From: Halalkalicoccus sp. CG83
GTDB lineage: Archaea; Halobacteriota; Halobacteria; Halobacteriales; Halalkalicoccaceae
Reading direction: 5' to 3'
DNA length: 64,000 nt
Assembly: GCF_037081715.1 (NCBI RefSeq)
Contig: NZ_JAZDDH010000002.1
Coordinates: 434,001 to 498,000, forward strand
Positions 15,521 through 24,238 of this stretch are shown in pieces; position 1 is the first letter of the stretch; the number at the start of each line of letters is the position of its first letter. Made by a program: the position numbers and the translations under genes. The notes below the pieces were generated by a model. That model was given only the letters and a program-made list of their open reading frames with translations. It did no database searches and had not been told where the DNA came from.

Positions 15521-15924
15521 TGTGTAGGCCTCGGTGAGAGGGCGGGCGCTGGCCGGGCAGGGGTACCTGGAAAAATCCCGGAACTACTGGTTGATAACTG
15601 GTTAGTCCGAAACTTACTTAGTCGTTTCGATGACGCGCTCCGATCAGCCACGAAACCCGTCAATACCCGCGCCTCCTCCGTTCTTCACGAAAGATTTAAT
15701 TACTCTCGTCGGCGCCACAGCAGAAACGCGACCGTCGCCGCACCGGGAAGCGAAACGGTCGCCACCGGACGTCGGCACCGACGACGCTCGAGGGTTAGGG
15801 AGCCGTACCAATCGGCCCCCTGTTTCGGCCGTCTCCGCGCCCTCATGTCGGAAAACCGCCGGACGTGATCGGGTTAACCGATCGTACCAAACCCGCTAAA
15901 GGAACCCGTTCCGTAGCGGGAGAC
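15521..15924. other. 404-nt spacer between tfb and a small regulator gene
   Basis: No convincing ORF. It holds the tfb upstream region with a direct repeat ACTGGTT at 15586-15592 and 15597-15603 (11-bp period, one helical turn), an orphan AT-rich box ATTTAATTA near 15690 with no gene in phase behind it, and at its right end the palindromic promoter of the next gene. Confidence 0.6.
15867..15920 (+). promoter_or_regulatory. Nested palindromes at the promoter of the 77-aa protein gene
   Basis: GATCGG-G-TTAACCGATC at 15867-15883 is an almost perfect palindrome just upstream of a TATA-like GCTAAAG (15895-15901). Overlapping that, CCCGCTA (15892-15898) pairs with TAGCGGG (15914-15920), and inside it GGAAC pairs with GTTCC (15901-15912), giving a nearly continuous 12-bp stem ending 4 nt before the ATG at 15925. 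It may be an operator or a 5'-leader hairpin. Confidence 0.5.
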
Positions 15925-16158
15925 ATGAGTCGAGTCGCGACCGTCAGCCTGAACGAGAAACAGGAGCGCATCCTGCAGTACCTCCGCGAGCACGCCGAGT
16001 CCCGGACGTACTTCAAGTCCAGGATCATCGCGAAGGATCTCGGTCTCACGGCCAAGGAAGTCGGCACGAACATGGGCGCGCTCCAGGCGGGGGAGTTCGA
16101 CGTCTCCGTCGAGAAGTGGGGCTACTCCTCCAGCACGACCTGGATGGTGAACGTTTAG
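15925..16158 (+). CDS. Small haloarchaeal HTH-like protein, DUF7123-like
   Basis: 77 aa, MSRVATVSLNEKQERIL then YFKSRIIAKDLGLTAKEVGTNM, a winged-helix-like pattern, ending WGYSSSTTWMVNV. I associate this pattern with the haloarchaeal DUF7123 family. Probably a DNA-binding or ribosome-associated small regulator (inference). The start at 15925 is chosen because the longer form from 15865 runs through the palindromic promoter. Confidence 0.7.
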   Translation: MSRVATVSLNEKQERILQYLREHAESRTYFKSRIIAKDLGLTAKEVGTNMGALQAGEFDVSVEKWGYSSSTTWMVNV

Positions 16159-16172
16159 GGTCGACGGCGCGC

Positions 16173-16781
16173 TCAGGGATCGTATCGGAGCAGGTCGTCG
16201 GCCCGGTCCGCGATCTCCACCGCCGCGGGACCGAACGAGTCGGCGTATCGAACGAGCAGGGTCAACAGCGTCTCGGGCCGTTCGACGGCGTAGCCGTCCG
16301 TTCGGGAGATCAGCCCCGCCTCCTCGAGGTCCGCGGCGGTGTTGCTCACCGTCGCCGTCGAGACGTCGAGCCGTTCGGCGATCGCGCTGCCGGTCGTTCC
16401 CGGCTCCGAGAGCAGCGCGATCAGCATTCCCCGCGGCGTCTCGCGGCGGAGATATCCCAGCGCTCGCCGTTCGAAGGCCGAGAACCGACCGACCGGGAAG
16501 TATCGGCGGTACTCCCCGTCCGGGTGGCTCTCGATCGCGCCCGCCTCGACGAGCCGTCGGAGGTGGTGTTGGGTCTCGCCGGTACCCAACGAGAGGTCGT
16601 CACGGATCTTCGAGAAGTGTGCGCCGGGGGTCGTCGAGAGGTAGCCCGCGATCGCCCCGCGGGCGTCGCTGTCACGATCGGGCGAGCCGACGAACGCCGC
16701 CAGCGGGCTCGCGGCTCCGACCGCGGCGAACCGCCGAAGCGTCGTCCGTTTCTCCCGATCGACGGGCTCGCGATCCGGCAT
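16173..16781 (-). CDS. Transcription regulator with two winged helices
   Basis: 202 aa. A first HTH-like unit spans about 45-92 (HFSKIRDDLSLGTGETQHHL) and a second about 112-160 (SAIAERLDVSTATVSNTAAD). The N-terminus (RRFAAVGAASPLAAFVG) is mildly hydrophobic and may be a remnant membrane segment seen in related haloarchaeal regulators. Targets unknown. It converges with the 77-aa gene, 14 nt apart. Confidence 0.7.
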   Translation of the reverse strand: MPDREPVDREKRTTLRRFAAVGAASPLAAFVGSPDRDSDARGAIAGYLSTTPGAHFSKIRDDLSLGTGETQHHLRRLVEAGAIESHPDGEYRRYFPVGRFSAFERRALGYLRRETPRGMLIALLSEPGTTGSAIAERLDVSTATVSNTAADLEEAGLISRTDGYAVERPETLLTLLVRYADSFGPAAVEIADRADDLLRYDP

Positions 16782-16823
16782 CTACGGTCTAGTAGGGTGA
16801 ACGGTCGGTAAAACAGCTTCGGC

Positions 16824-17993
16824 TTACTCGGTCTCCGGTTCGGTCTCGAGGTCCTCGCGGTCCGACCACTCCTCGTCGTCGGCGTCGAACTCGTCGCTCA
16901 TGCCGCTGACCGCCTCGTCCGGGTCCTGGATCGCCTCGATGTCCTCGCCCTCCTTGATCGCCTGGGCCTCCTGTTCCATCTCCTCGACGTCCAGGTCGGC
17001 CTCCTCGTCGATCTGGCCGAGGATCTCGTCGATGTTGTCGAGTCCGAGCATCTCCCGGGTCTCCTGGTCGAAGTCGAGGCTGTCGAGTTCGCCCTCGGTG
17101 ATCTTGGTGTCGCTGCCCGTGAGATGCTTGCCGTACCGGCCCACGAGCGACGTGAGCTCCTGGGGCATGACGAACGTCGTCGACTCGCCCTGGCCGATCG
17201 ATTCGAGGGTTTCCATCCCCTTCTCGATGATCGCGCGCTCGCCCATCGATTCGGCGGACTTCGCTCTCAGTACGGTGGAGACGGCGTCACCCTGCGCCTC
17301 GAGGATCTGGCTCTGTTTCTCACCCTGTGCGCGGATGATGTTCGACTGTTTGTCCCCCTCTGCGGTCTCGACCGCCGACCGGCGTTCACCCTGTGCCTCG
17401 AGGATCATCGCGCGGCGCTTCCGTTCGGCGCTGGTCTGTTGCTCCATCGCACGCTGGACGTCCTGGCTCGGGTTGACCTCCCGCACCTCGACGCTCTCGA
17501 CGCGGATGCCCCACTCGTCGGTGGGCTCGTCGAGCTCGAGTCGGATCTTGGCGTTGATCTCCTCGCGCTTGCTCAGCGTGTCGTCGAGCTCCATGTCGCC
17601 CAGCACGGCTCTGAGGGTCGTCTGGGCGAGGTTCGAGACGGCCCGCTTGTAGTCGTCGACCTCCAGAAACGCCTTCTTCGCGTCCATCACCTTGATGTAG
17701 ACGACGGCGTCGGCCGTGACGGGGGAGTTGTCACGCGTGATGGCCTCCTGGTGGGGAACGTCGAGCGTCTGGGTCCGCATGTCGAAGCGATGGGTCGCCG
17801 AGACGAACGGGGGGATGAAGTGGATCCCCGGCTCGAGCAGTTTCCGGTACTCGCCGAAGACCGTCAGCGCGCGCTTCTCGGTCGCGTCGACGATCTCCAC
17901 CATCTGCCAGACGGTGACGATGGCGAGAAACAGCAACAGCAACGCGACGAACGTGAGCGTGAGCGCCGCCTGCAGCGGTACGAGTGGTAACAT
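16824..17993 (-). CDS. SPFH/stomatin-prohibitin membrane protein
   Basis: 389 aa: one N-terminal membrane helix (about 8-30), SPFH domain (about 30-215, ALTVFGEYRKLLEPGIHFIP, RTQTLDVPHQEAITRDN), a coiled coil with repeated EAQGE(R/K) blocks (about 195-245), and a C-terminal acidic tail from about 310. Forms oligomeric membrane scaffolds. The NfeD partner is directly upstream on the same strand (gap 75 nt), the classical SPFH-NfeD pairing. Confidence 0.88.
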   Translation of the reverse strand: MLPLVPLQAALTLTFVALLLLFLAIVTVWQMVEIVDATEKRALTVFGEYRKLLEPGIHFIPPFVSATHRFDMRTQTLDVPHQEAITRDNSPVTADAVVYIKVMDAKKAFLEVDDYKRAVSNLAQTTLRAVLGDMELDDTLSKREEINAKIRLELDEPTDEWGIRVESVEVREVNPSQDVQRAMEQQTSAERKRRAMILEAQGERRSAVETAEGDKQSNIIRAQGEKQSQILEAQGDAVSTVLRAKSAESMGERAIIEKGMETLESIGQGESTTFVMPQELTSLVGRYGKHLTGSDTKITEGELDSLDFDQETREMLGLDNIDEILGQIDEEADLDVEEMEQEAQAIKEGEDIEAIQDPDEAVSGMSDEFDADDEEWSDREDLETEPETE

Positions 17994-18068
17994 ATCCCCT
18001 CGTTAGTATGTCGTTACCAAAAGGGTTCCCCCGGTCGTCAGGTCGCCCCACTCAGACAGGTCGGGAAG

Positions 18069-18650
18069 CTACCGCTCGCGCTCGTGTTCGTACTCGTACT
18101 CCCGTTCTCGCTCGCCCTCGCCGTCGGTCTCGGCGCGACCCTGCCGGAGCGCGCGGTCGATCTCGTCCTCCGCTACGCCGAGCGACTCGACCGTCACGAC
18201 GTTGCCGCCGCCGGGATCGATCACGATCACCTCCTGGCCCTCCTCGATGGTACTCTCCATCGACCGCGCGGTGTAGTAGGGATTGAAGCCGCCCTTCTCG
18301 AGTTTGATCTGCCCTCCGTTGGGGGTGACGCGCTCGGTGACTCGGCCCGTTCGGCCCTTGAGCGCGCTCGAGTCGCTCGTGCGTCCCGTACCCTTGCCGC
18401 CGTAGATGTCGAGTTCTCGATAGGCGAACAGAGTGACGCCCCCGACGACCATCACCGTCAGCGCGAGCGCGATGGCGAGCGCGCCCCCCGAGACGAACGG
18501 GCCCAGCGCCAGTCCAACGAGACCCGCGACGAGCAGGGCGATCCCGAGGACGATCAGGTGAGCGCCCGGCGCCATCGCCTCCGCGATCGCCAGTGCGACC
18601 CCGGCCACCAGCAGGATCAGCGGGAGCGATTCCCCGAGAATCTCTACCAT
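18069..18650 (-). CDS. NfeD-family membrane protein (short form, no protease domain)
   Basis: 193 aa: three to four N-terminal membrane helices (about 8-80) and a soluble OB-fold (about 97-150, LKGRTGRVTERV, YYTARSMESTIEEGQEVIVI), ending in a charged EREREYEYEHERER tail. NfeD proteins partner with SPFH proteins in membrane-domain organisation and quality control. The ClpP-like protease domain of long NfeD is absent. Confidence 0.85.
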   Translation of the reverse strand: MVEILGESLPLILLVAGVALAIAEAMAPGAHLIVLGIALLVAGLVGLALGPFVSGGALAIALALTVMVVGGVTLFAYRELDIYGGKGTGRTSDSSALKGRTGRVTERVTPNGGQIKLEKGGFNPYYTARSMESTIEEGQEVIVIDPGGGNVVTVESLGVAEDEIDRALRQGRAETDGEGEREREYEYEHERER

Positions 18651-18688
18651 ACCTCCTGTTGGAACGCGGACCGATTAACGCTTCGGAC

Positions 18689-18922
18689 TCAGATGAGTCC
18701 GAGTCCGTGGACGACCGTACCGAGCGCCAGCAGCGCGCCCAGCACTACGAACAGGGCGTTCTCCAGGCTCGGTGATCCCGGTTCGATCCGCCGGTCGACC
18801 GCCTCGGGATCGGCCGGCTTCTCCGCCTTCGTCCCCGGAGTCTCCCCGTCCTCCGAGTTCTCAGCGTCCTCGCCGACGTCCTCGATCGAGTACTTCCACT
18901 TCCCGTCCGAATCGTTGGCCAT
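18689..18922 (-). CDS. Small membrane-anchored acidic protein (77 aa)
   Basis: Starts MANDSDGKWKYSIEDVGED at 18922, 2 nt after the pyruvate kinase stop, and ends with one C-terminal helix (about 54-76, ENALFVVLGALLALGTVVHG). The first 50 residues are acidic and soluble. Tail-anchor topology. Its close spacing points to one transcript with pyk. Function unknown. Confidence 0.7.
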   Translation of the reverse strand: MANDSDGKWKYSIEDVGEDAENSEDGETPGTKAEKPADPEAVDRRIEPGSPSLENALFVVLGALLALGTVVHGLGLI

Positions 18923-18924
18923 GG

Positions 18925-20709
18925 TTATCGTCTCTCCTCCTGCAGTGAAAAGCTCGTCTCCCGACGGGCCTTCGGATCGGCGAGTTCTCCCTCGTAGATC
19001 ACGCCGCGTTCGGCGTCGACGGTCGCGAGCGTCCCCTCGGGGACCGCGCCCAGATCGGCGCCGCTCACCATCGGGATTCCGAGTTCGCGCGCGATCATCG
19101 CGGGGTAGCCGGTCATCCCCGAGCGGGCGTCGACGACCGCGCCGATCCGTGCGAGATTGCCCGTGAACTCCGCGTCGAAGCCCGGCGGGAGCACGACGAT
19201 CGTGCCGTCCTCGATTCCCGAGAGATCGCCGTCCGCACAGCGGACGACCGGTCCGCTCGCCCGCCCCGAGACGACGCCCGTCCCCGTCGCGAGCGTCTCG
19301 GCGGCGATGTGGACCTTGAGCATGTTCGTCGTCCCCGCACCCTCGATCTCGGTCATCATCCCCGAGAGCACCACGACGGTGTCGCCGCTCTCCGCGGCGC
19401 CGGCGTCGAGCGCCGCCTGGACCGCGTTGTCGATCACGGCGTCGGCGCCCTCGTCGGTGAAGGGTGCGTACTGGGCCTGGACCCCCCACGAGAGGGCGAG
19501 CTGTCTGCGGACCCGTTCGGTCGGCGTCGACGCGACGACGGGAACCCCGGGGCGGTACTTCGCCATCTTCCGTGCCGTGTAGCCCGACTCGCTCGCCGCC
19601 ACTACCGCGCTCGCGCCCAGATCGCGTGCGAGGTAGCGGGCGGCGCGGGCCAGCCCCTCGGTTCGCGATTCGCTCGGGGCGGGCACGCGCTGTTCGCGCA
19701 GTTCGTCGTACTCCGTCGAGTTCTCGACCTCGCGAATGATGCTACTCATCGTCTCGACCACGCGCACCGGGTGGTCGCCGATCGCGGTCTCGCCCGAGAG
19801 CATCACCGCGTCGGTGCCGTCGAGGACGGCGTTAGCCACGTCCGAGGCCTCCGCGCGGGTGGGCCGTCGGGAGTGGACCATCGAGTCGAGCATCTCCGTC
19901 GCCGTGATCACGGGCACGCCCGCGTCGCGACAGCCCCGGATGATGCGTTTCTGGATCATCGGGACGTCCTCCATCGGACACTCCACCCCCAGGTCGCCGC
20001 GCGCGACCATGATCCCGTAGGAGGCGTCGATGATCCCCTCCAGGTTCTCGACCGCGCCGGCGCGTTCGATCTTCGCGATGATCGGGATCTCCGCGTCGAA
20101 CTCCTCGAGGACGGCCCCGATCTTGTAGACGTCGCTCGCGTCGCGGACGAAGCTCGCCGCGACGAAGTCGACCTCCTTTCGGGCGGCGAGTTCGAGGTCC
20201 CGTCGGTCCTTCTCGGTCACGACGTCGAGGTCGAGATCGACGCCGGGGACGTTCACTCCCTTGCGCGCGCCCAGCTCACCGCCGCTCTCGACGCGGGCCA
20301 CCACGGCGTCGTCCTGGATCTCGGTGACGGTCGTCTCGATCCGGCCGTCGTCGAGCAGGATCCGGTCGCCCGGCTCGACGGCATCGATCGAGAGCGAGAG
20401 GCCGACCTCCTCGCTCGTGGCGTCGTCGCCCTCGACGAAGCGCACCTCCGTGTCGGTCTCGAGTCGGATCGGCTCCTCGATCTCGGCCGTGCGGATCTCC
20501 GGACCCTGGGTGTCGAGCATCGCGGCGAGGGGCTCCTCCGAGGCCTCGTCGACCTCGCGGATGGCGTCGATCATCTCCGCGCGGTCCTCGACGCTGCCGT
20601 GGCTCGCGTTCAGCCGGGCGACCGACATCCCCGCGTCCGCCAGCCCGCGGATCATACGCCGGTCGTCGGAGGCAGGCCCGAGCGTACAGACGATCTTCGC
20701 GTTTCTCAT
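18925..20709 (-). CDS. pyk: Pyruvate kinase with C-terminal PEP-utilising swivel domain
   Basis: 594 aa from MRNAKIVCTLGPASDD; the usual kinase is about 470 aa. Barrel and B domain are normal (IPIIAKIERAGAVENLEGI, MVARGDLGVE, ITATEMLDSM, SGETAIGDHP). The last about 125 residues carry a PEP-utilising mobile-domain-like segment (TGVVSGRASGPVVR ... ARSGMTGYPAMIARELGIP), as in some Bacillus and haloarchaeal enzymes, without the phosphorylatable His of PEP synthase. Makes pyruvate and ATP from PEP; ppsA at 25.8 kb runs the opposite way. Confidence 0.93.
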   Translation of the reverse strand: MRNAKIVCTLGPASDDRRMIRGLADAGMSVARLNASHGSVEDRAEMIDAIREVDEASEEPLAAMLDTQGPEIRTAEIEEPIRLETDTEVRFVEGDDATSEEVGLSLSIDAVEPGDRILLDDGRIETTVTEIQDDAVVARVESGGELGARKGVNVPGVDLDLDVVTEKDRRDLELAARKEVDFVAASFVRDASDVYKIGAVLEEFDAEIPIIAKIERAGAVENLEGIIDASYGIMVARGDLGVECPMEDVPMIQKRIIRGCRDAGVPVITATEMLDSMVHSRRPTRAEASDVANAVLDGTDAVMLSGETAIGDHPVRVVETMSSIIREVENSTEYDELREQRVPAPSESRTEGLARAARYLARDLGASAVVAASESGYTARKMAKYRPGVPVVASTPTERVRRQLALSWGVQAQYAPFTDEGADAVIDNAVQAALDAGAAESGDTVVVLSGMMTEIEGAGTTNMLKVHIAAETLATGTGVVSGRASGPVVRCADGDLSGIEDGTIVVLPPGFDAEFTGNLARIGAVVDARSGMTGYPAMIARELGIPMVSGADLGAVPEGTLATVDAERGVIYEGELADPKARRETSFSLQEERR

Positions 20710-20846
20710 ATGGACCGGTAGACGACAGGCGGTCAAAAACCCCAACGGTTAGCTCGGGACCGAGTGAGTTCTCGTCGCCGACGACTTCCTGACGCAGGCT
20801 CGAAGCGGCCACAAAGGACTTTCAACGCCGATACGAGACGTACCCC

Positions 20847-21065
20847 ATGTCCACCGATCGGATCGGGGGACGGATCCCCGCTCGGTACCGGAGTGCGCTC
20901 CTCGTCGCGCTGCTCGCGGGCCTCGCCTACGCACTCCTCCTCGCCGACCTCTCCTCGTGGTTGTTGGTCGTCGCGGGTTCGTTCTCGATCGGCGCTTCGA
21001 TTCTCTTCCTCTATCTCCTCTACAGGCTGGTTCTCGCGGTCGAACGGATCTCGTACGAGCTGTAG
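20847..21065 (+). CDS. Small two-helix membrane protein (72 aa)
   Basis: MSTDRIGGRIPARYRSAL then two hydrophobic segments (about 17-37 and 39-62) and a short charged end RISYEL. Divergent from pyk across 137 nt. Function unknown. The stop region is partly repeated 21 nt downstream (CGTACGAGCTGTAG at 21052, CGTACGAGCCGTAG at 21073). Confidence 0.65.
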   Translation: MSTDRIGGRIPARYRSALLVALLAGLAYALLLADLSSWLLVVAGSFSIGASILFLYLLYRLVLAVERISYEL

Positions 21066-21137
21066 CCGCCCGCGTACGAGCCGTAGTCGTCCGTCCCGGT
21101 CCCGTGTCGACGATTTAGGCGGCGTGGATCGATGGCC

Positions 21138-21162
21138 TCGAGACCGATGACCCGGGTCTCGA
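21138..21162. repeat. 8-bp hairpin downstream of metS
   Basis: TCGAGACC (21138-21145) pairs with GGTCTCGA (21155-21162) across a 9-nt loop, between two convergent genes. No T-run follows on either strand, so it is a 3'-UTR structure or weak terminator at best. Confidence 0.35.
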
Positions 21163-21224
21163 TCGACTCGAACGGCCGCGACCGACGACGACGTTTCCGC
21201 GGTGCCGTTCCGGAGACCGCGGGT

Positions 21225-23372
21225 TCACCTGACCTTCGTCCCCGGCTCGCTGTCGCCGAGCGTCGTCAACAGGTCTGCGTCCTCGCCGGCCGCGAGCAGC
21301 ATGCCGTTCGACTCGACGCCGAACAGCTCCGCGGGCTCCAGGTTGGCGAGGATCACCACCCGCGTTCCGGGAAGCGCGTCGAGGTCGTGCAGGCGCTTGA
21401 TCCCTGCGACGATCTGTCGGGTCTCGACGCCGATGTCGACCTCCAGCCGCGCGAGGTCGTCCGCGCCCTCGATCCCCTCAGCCGCGAGGACCTCGCCGAC
21501 GCGGACGTCGAGCGACTGGAACTCCTCGAAGTCGATGCGCTCGTCGGTGACGGGTTCGAGTCCCTCGGTTTCCGTCCCCTCGTCCTCGCTCGCATCCCCG
21601 CCCTCGTCCTCGGCATCGGCCGTCTCGTCGCCGCTATCGCTATCGGCGCTCGCGGCCGCAACGCGCTCCTCGAGTCGTTCGTTGAGTCGCTCGACGCGCT
21701 CGTCCTCGATCTTCTCGAACAGCGCCTCGGGCTCGCCGAACTCGGCGGGCGGGTCCTCGAGACATGCAGTCAGATCGACGTCGTGGACCGACCCCTCCTC
21801 GCCGAGCTGTGCCCAGAGCCGTTCGGTCGTATCCGGAAGCACCGGCTCGAGAAGGACCGCGGCAGCCTTCGCGAGCTGGACGCAGTCGCGGATCACCTGC
21901 GCCGCCTCCTCGGGCTCCTCGTCGACGAGCTTCCAGGGCTCGTGGCGCTGGATGTACTCGTTGCCGAACCGCGAGAGCCGGACGCCGGCCTGGCTCGCCT
22001 CGCGAATCGAGTACTCGTTCAGGTCGGCGCGGAACGCCTCCATCGCGTCGTTGATCTCCGAGAGGACCTCCTCGCTGGGATCCGCCTCGGGCGTGCCCTC
22101 GAAGTTCCGGCTGGCGAACAGCAGCGAGCGGTAGACGAAGTTGCCGACGTTGCCGACGAGTTCGCCGTTGACCCGTTCCTGGAAGCGCTCCCAGGAGAAG
22201 TCGATGTCCTGCTGGAAGCCGCCGGTCGTCACCAGGTAGTACCGCAGGAGATCGGACTCGAACCCTTCATCGAGGTAGTCGTCGGCCCAGATCGCTCTAT
22301 TCCGTGAGGTCGAGAACGCCTTTCCGTCGAGGTTGACGAACCCGCTCGCCATCACCGCCCGCGGCTCGTTGTAGCCCGCCCCGCGGAGCATCGCGGGCCA
22401 GAAGACCGTGTGGTGCTGGATGATGTCCCGGCCGATCACGTGGAGGATCTCGCCGCCCTCGGCGGACGGGTCGTCCATCGGTTCGCCCGGCCCGGGCGCA
22501 CCCTCCTTCCAGGCGGCCTCCCAGTCGAACTCGTCGCTGCCGACCCGATCGCTGTACTGCTTCGTGCTGGCGACGTACTCGATGGGGGCGTCGACCCAGA
22601 CGTAGAGCACGAGGTCCTCCTTGCCCTCGCCGGGATACTCGATCCCCCAGTCCATGTCGCGGGTGATACAGAGGTCCTGGAGCTCTCCCTCGATCCACTC
22701 GCGGGGCTGGTTGCGCGCGTTGTCGGTCCCTTCGAGCCGTCCCAGAAAGCCTTTGAGATACTCCTGGAAGTCCGCGAGACGCAGGAACTCGTGATCGCGG
22801 CTGCGGTACTCGGCGGGGTTGCCGGTGATGGTGCTGGTCGGGTTCTCGATCTCGCCGGGTTCGAGGTGGCGCTGGCAGCCCTCGTCGCACTCGTCGCCGC
22901 GGGCGCGCTCCCCGCAGTAGGGACAGGTCCCCTCGACGTACCTGTCCGGAAGGGGCTGGTCGACCTCGGGATCCCAGGCGACCTGGATCTCCTTCTCGTA
23001 GACGTGGTCGCCGTCGATCCACTCGCGGACGAACTCCCGGGTGAGCTCGGCGTTGGTCTCGTCGTGGGTGTGTCCGTAGTTGTCGAACTCGACGCCGAAC
23101 TCCGGGAACGTCGCCTCGTACTTCTCGTGCCACTCGAGGGCGAACTCCTCGGGCGTGACGCCCGCCTTCTCGGCGTTCACCGCCACGGGCGTGCCGTGCA
23201 TGTCCGAACCGGAGACGAACGCGGTGCGCTGGCCGAGTCGCCGCAGCGAGCGCGCGAGGGCGTCGCCCGAGACGTAGGTTCGAAGGTGGCCGATGTGCAG
23301 GTCGCCGTTCGCGTAGGGCAGCCCGCAGGTGACCACCGCCGGCTGGTCGGTCGGATAGTCGTCTCTGCTCAT
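21225..23372 (-). CDS. metG: Methionyl-tRNA synthetase
   Basis: 715 aa. HIGH motif in NGDLHIGHLRTYVSGD, zinc knuckle CPYCGERARGDECDEGC, and the KMSKS equivalent KAFSTSRNRA. After an acidic linker (about 575-605) a C-terminal EMAP-II-like tRNA-binding domain (about 612-715, FQSLDVRVGEVLAAEGI) is fused in. Charges initiator and elongator tRNA-Met. Compare the free-standing tRNA-binding protein at 4.3 kb. Confidence 0.96.
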   Translation of the reverse strand: MSRDDYPTDQPAVVTCGLPYANGDLHIGHLRTYVSGDALARSLRRLGQRTAFVSGSDMHGTPVAVNAEKAGVTPEEFALEWHEKYEATFPEFGVEFDNYGHTHDETNAELTREFVREWIDGDHVYEKEIQVAWDPEVDQPLPDRYVEGTCPYCGERARGDECDEGCQRHLEPGEIENPTSTITGNPAEYRSRDHEFLRLADFQEYLKGFLGRLEGTDNARNQPREWIEGELQDLCITRDMDWGIEYPGEGKEDLVLYVWVDAPIEYVASTKQYSDRVGSDEFDWEAAWKEGAPGPGEPMDDPSAEGGEILHVIGRDIIQHHTVFWPAMLRGAGYNEPRAVMASGFVNLDGKAFSTSRNRAIWADDYLDEGFESDLLRYYLVTTGGFQQDIDFSWERFQERVNGELVGNVGNFVYRSLLFASRNFEGTPEADPSEEVLSEINDAMEAFRADLNEYSIREASQAGVRLSRFGNEYIQRHEPWKLVDEEPEEAAQVIRDCVQLAKAAAVLLEPVLPDTTERLWAQLGEEGSVHDVDLTACLEDPPAEFGEPEALFEKIEDERVERLNERLEERVAAASADSDSGDETADAEDEGGDASEDEGTETEGLEPVTDERIDFEEFQSLDVRVGEVLAAEGIEGADDLARLEVDIGVETRQIVAGIKRLHDLDALPGTRVVILANLEPAELFGVESNGMLLAAGEDADLLTTLGDSEPGTKVR

Positions 23373-23423
23373 ACCGATCGATGGCGCGCGGCGAGTGGTA
23401 AACTCGCCGGTTCTCCGCCGATG

Positions 23424-23762
23424 CTACACCGGCGATGGATCGTAGTCGATCTCGATCGGGCCGTCGCGGATCCGGACGTCGAGACCGTCGATCTCCCGGA
23501 TGTCGACCTCGTCCCCGCAGGGTTCGAACCGCACGTCGACGTGGTCGTCGCTGAGTGCGGACTCCCGGAGCAGTTCGCTCTCGAACTCGGACTCGTTGGC
23601 CGGCGGGGCGATCACGTCGCTCGGCGTCGCGGATTCGCCGCATTGGGGACAGACGCCGATCTCGGCGACGAGCGCCCTGATTCGCGTGAGTTCGCGCTCA
23701 GCGACGGCGCCACTGAGCTCGTAGCTCAGCCGACGGACGTTGATGATCCTGTTGCCGGCCAT
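23424..23762 (-). CDS. Conserved small protein with a CPQC metal-type motif
   Basis: 112 aa. Residues 10-33 form a helix-rich start, then IGVCPQCGE supplies one CXXC pair; a third cysteine is in FEPCGDEVDIREIDG. The second half is beta-rich (LDVRIRDGPIEIDYDP). Could bind zinc, but there is only one clear CXXC. A perfect TATA box lies 25 nt upstream. No family recognised. Confidence 0.65.
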   Translation of the reverse strand: MAGNRIINVRRLSYELSGAVAERELTRIRALVAEIGVCPQCGESATPSDVIAPPANESEFESELLRESALSDDHVDVRFEPCGDEVDIREIDGLDVRIRDGPIEIDYDPSPV

Positions 23763-23782
23763 GTCATTACGGTAAACTTACA

Positions 23783-23790
23783 TATTAATA
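23783..23790 (-). promoter_or_regulatory. TATA box of the 112-aa protein gene
   Basis: TATTAATA, self-complementary, about 25 nt upstream of the start at 23762 in an AT-rich island: a leaderless promoter. Confidence 0.6.
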
Positions 23791-23826
23791 TAGACATCGG
23801 CTGCGATCGCCGGTCCGACGCCCGCC

Positions 23827-24213
23827 CTACGACTCGGCGCTACAGACCAGCGTCGGACGCCTCGTTCCGACGATCACGTCCTGCGTGACGCTACCGAAGA
23901 TCGCCTTGCCCGTCGGACTGCGGTCCCGTCCCGCGACGCAGATGCAGTCGGCGTCGCGTCGCTCGGCCGTGTCCAGGAGACACAGCGCGGGGTCGCCCTG
24001 CGCACCCTCGGCCCGCACGTCGACCCCCGCCTCCTCGAGCGCCGACCGGGCCTCCGCGACCGATTCGACGTCCTCGACCGATCCCTCGTCGTCCTCGAGG
24101 ACGTGGACGAGGGTCGCCCGGATCTCCTCGTGTCCCGGCAGCCCGGTGATGGCGTTCGTCTGTGCGAGCGCGCGGTCGACGTTCGCGTCCACCCCGACGA
24201 CGATCTCGTACAT
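23827..24213 (-). CDS. Universal stress protein (UspA-like)
   Basis: 128 aa. The N-terminus MYEIVVGVDANVDRALAQTN, HVLEDDEG and the C-terminal AGRDRSPTGKAIFGSVTQDV follow the UspA fold; the nucleotide loop departs from the strict G2XG9XG(S/T) pattern (GRDR at its start), so ATP binding is uncertain. Follows mfnA by 25 nt on the same strand, probably one transcript. Confidence 0.75.
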   Translation of the reverse strand: MYEIVVGVDANVDRALAQTNAITGLPGHEEIRATLVHVLEDDEGSVEDVESVAEARSALEEAGVDVRAEGAQGDPALCLLDTAERRDADCICVAGRDRSPTGKAIFGSVTQDVIVGTRRPTLVCSAES

Positions 24214-24238
24214 GCCTCCCCCTACGAACTCCTCCGAT

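Noticed and set aside
16116-16811. 231-codon plus-strand frame opposite the winged-helix regulator
   Set aside because: Arg/Gly-rich shadow; the HTH pattern is in the minus strand.
19309-20721. 470-codon plus-strand frame opposite pyruvate kinase
   Set aside because: Antisense shadow of pyk with H/R/D-rich composition and no recognised fold.
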